Shown: in pieces, positions 63,777-64,000 of the stretch | How positions within the stretch are numbered: position 1 is the stretch's first letter | Layout of the letters: every line of letters starts with the position of its first letter | Source: an uncultured Pelagibacteraceae bacterium | Lineage (GTDB): Bacteria > Pseudomonadota > Alphaproteobacteria > Pelagibacterales > Pelagibacteraceae | Assembly: GCA_902591045.1 (NCBI GenBank) | Contig: CACIZC010000006.1 | Span: forward strand, 1 to 64,000 | Reading direction: 5' to 3' | DNA length: 64,000 nt | Program-made: the position numbers and the translations under genes | Notes under the pieces: model-generated | What the model was told of the DNA's origin: nothing | What the model saw: only the letters and a program-made list of their open reading frames with translations | Databases searched by the model: none

Positions 63777-64000
63777 TACTTTATTTTAAGAACTTCTAAA
63801 ACTGCTCTGACTGCCTCTTTACCTCTGCTATATCTCTTTACAGCTTGGTCTCTATTAAATAAAGTTATTATTGAATTTCCGATTGGTTTTTTTTGACTAA
63901 CAGATATTTGCATAATACCATTTGTTATAGCTTTAGAAATCAAATCAAAGTTAGCGGTTTCACCTTTAATAATACATCCTATGGCAATAAATCCATCGTA
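63776..64000 (-). CDS. ribH: 6,7-dimethyl-8-ribityllumazine synthase (partial, runs off the window)
   Basis: The last 74 codons of ribH, read on the minus strand. The fragment begins with YDGFIAIGCIIKGETANFDLI, which corresponds to the conserved ALGCVIRGETxHFD block with the substrate-site glutamate. It continues with NGIMQISVSQKKPIGNSIIT and ends VRAVLEVLKIK. Lumazine synthase makes the direct precursor of riboflavin. The N-terminal half lies beyond position 64000. It is directly upstream of nusB. Confidence 0.88.
   Translation of the reverse strand, partial: YDGFIAIGCIIKGETANFDLISKAITNGIMQISVSQKKPIGNSIITLFNRDQAVKRYSRGKEAVRAVLEVLKIK

Overview
The window is a stretch of a very AT-rich, tightly packed alphaproteobacterial chromosome. 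Gene order and content point to a streamlined marine lineage of the SAR11 (Pelagibacterales) type. The supporting signs are neighbouring genes that touch or overlap by a few bases, many convergent or divergent overlaps, alphaproteobacterial genes (NDUFS4-like complex I subunit, ubiquinol-cytochrome c chaperone, SdhE, COX15-type heme A synthase) and a dmdA-like DMSP demethylase. The lineage is inferred from content and not from a phylogeny.

Bases 1-8000 form a forward run: nagZ, scpA-scpB (chromosome segregation), tatABC, serS, and yajC-secD-secF (protein export). From 7950 to 17000 come a PuuD-like membrane protein and uvrA on the minus strand, then ssb, gyrA, coaD, a periplasmic cyclophilin, tgt and tRNA-Lys. 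From 17000 to 28500 come an M48 protease, a DUF502 membrane protein, recG, sdhE, tRNA-Ser, a cell-wall block (mltB, an RlpA-like SPOR lipoprotein, a D,D-carboxypeptidase), then tmk-holB-metG-tatD and a frameshifted metallo-beta-lactamase-fold hydrolase. GPx and nhaA follow on the minus strand, then a GT2 glycosyltransferase.

The metabolic highlight is 31107-38691. tRNA-Pro with a clear promoter is followed 15 bp later by five tightly coupled genes: a FadN-like hydroxyacyl-CoA dehydrogenase/enoyl-CoA hydratase, a DmdC-like acyl-CoA dehydrogenase, a DmdB-like acyl-CoA ligase, an alpha/beta hydrolase and DmdA. Together they could carry DMSP through methylmercaptopropionate to methanethiol and small carbon units.

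A very AT-rich cell-surface glycosyltransferase block (38942-43667) comes next. It is followed by a small compositionally distinct island (43664 to about 45250) with a complete tyrosine recombinase, a cupin-like gene, and a perfect 10-bp-arm palindrome between their divergent starts. After it, on the minus strand, lie an AEC transporter, an SbmA/BacA-like transporter, an NDUFS4-like protein, an aldehyde dehydrogenase, a 2-hydroxyacid dehydrogenase, tRNA-Glu, recJ, glpX, hom, argC, rpsI-rplM and ctaA.

The last part (57900-64000) holds a short chorismate mutase, rpmG, a MerR regulator, a BamE-like lipoprotein, the cytochrome bc1 chaperone, rpmF, plsX, an IHF/HU protein, the proton pyrophosphatase hppA, nusB and the start-truncated ribH at the edge. 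Oddities include a Tgt without its zinc cysteines, a recJ stop codon inside tRNA-Glu, overlapping divergent starts, and no fabH between plsX and ihfA. No CRISPR array, rRNA or insertion sequence was seen.
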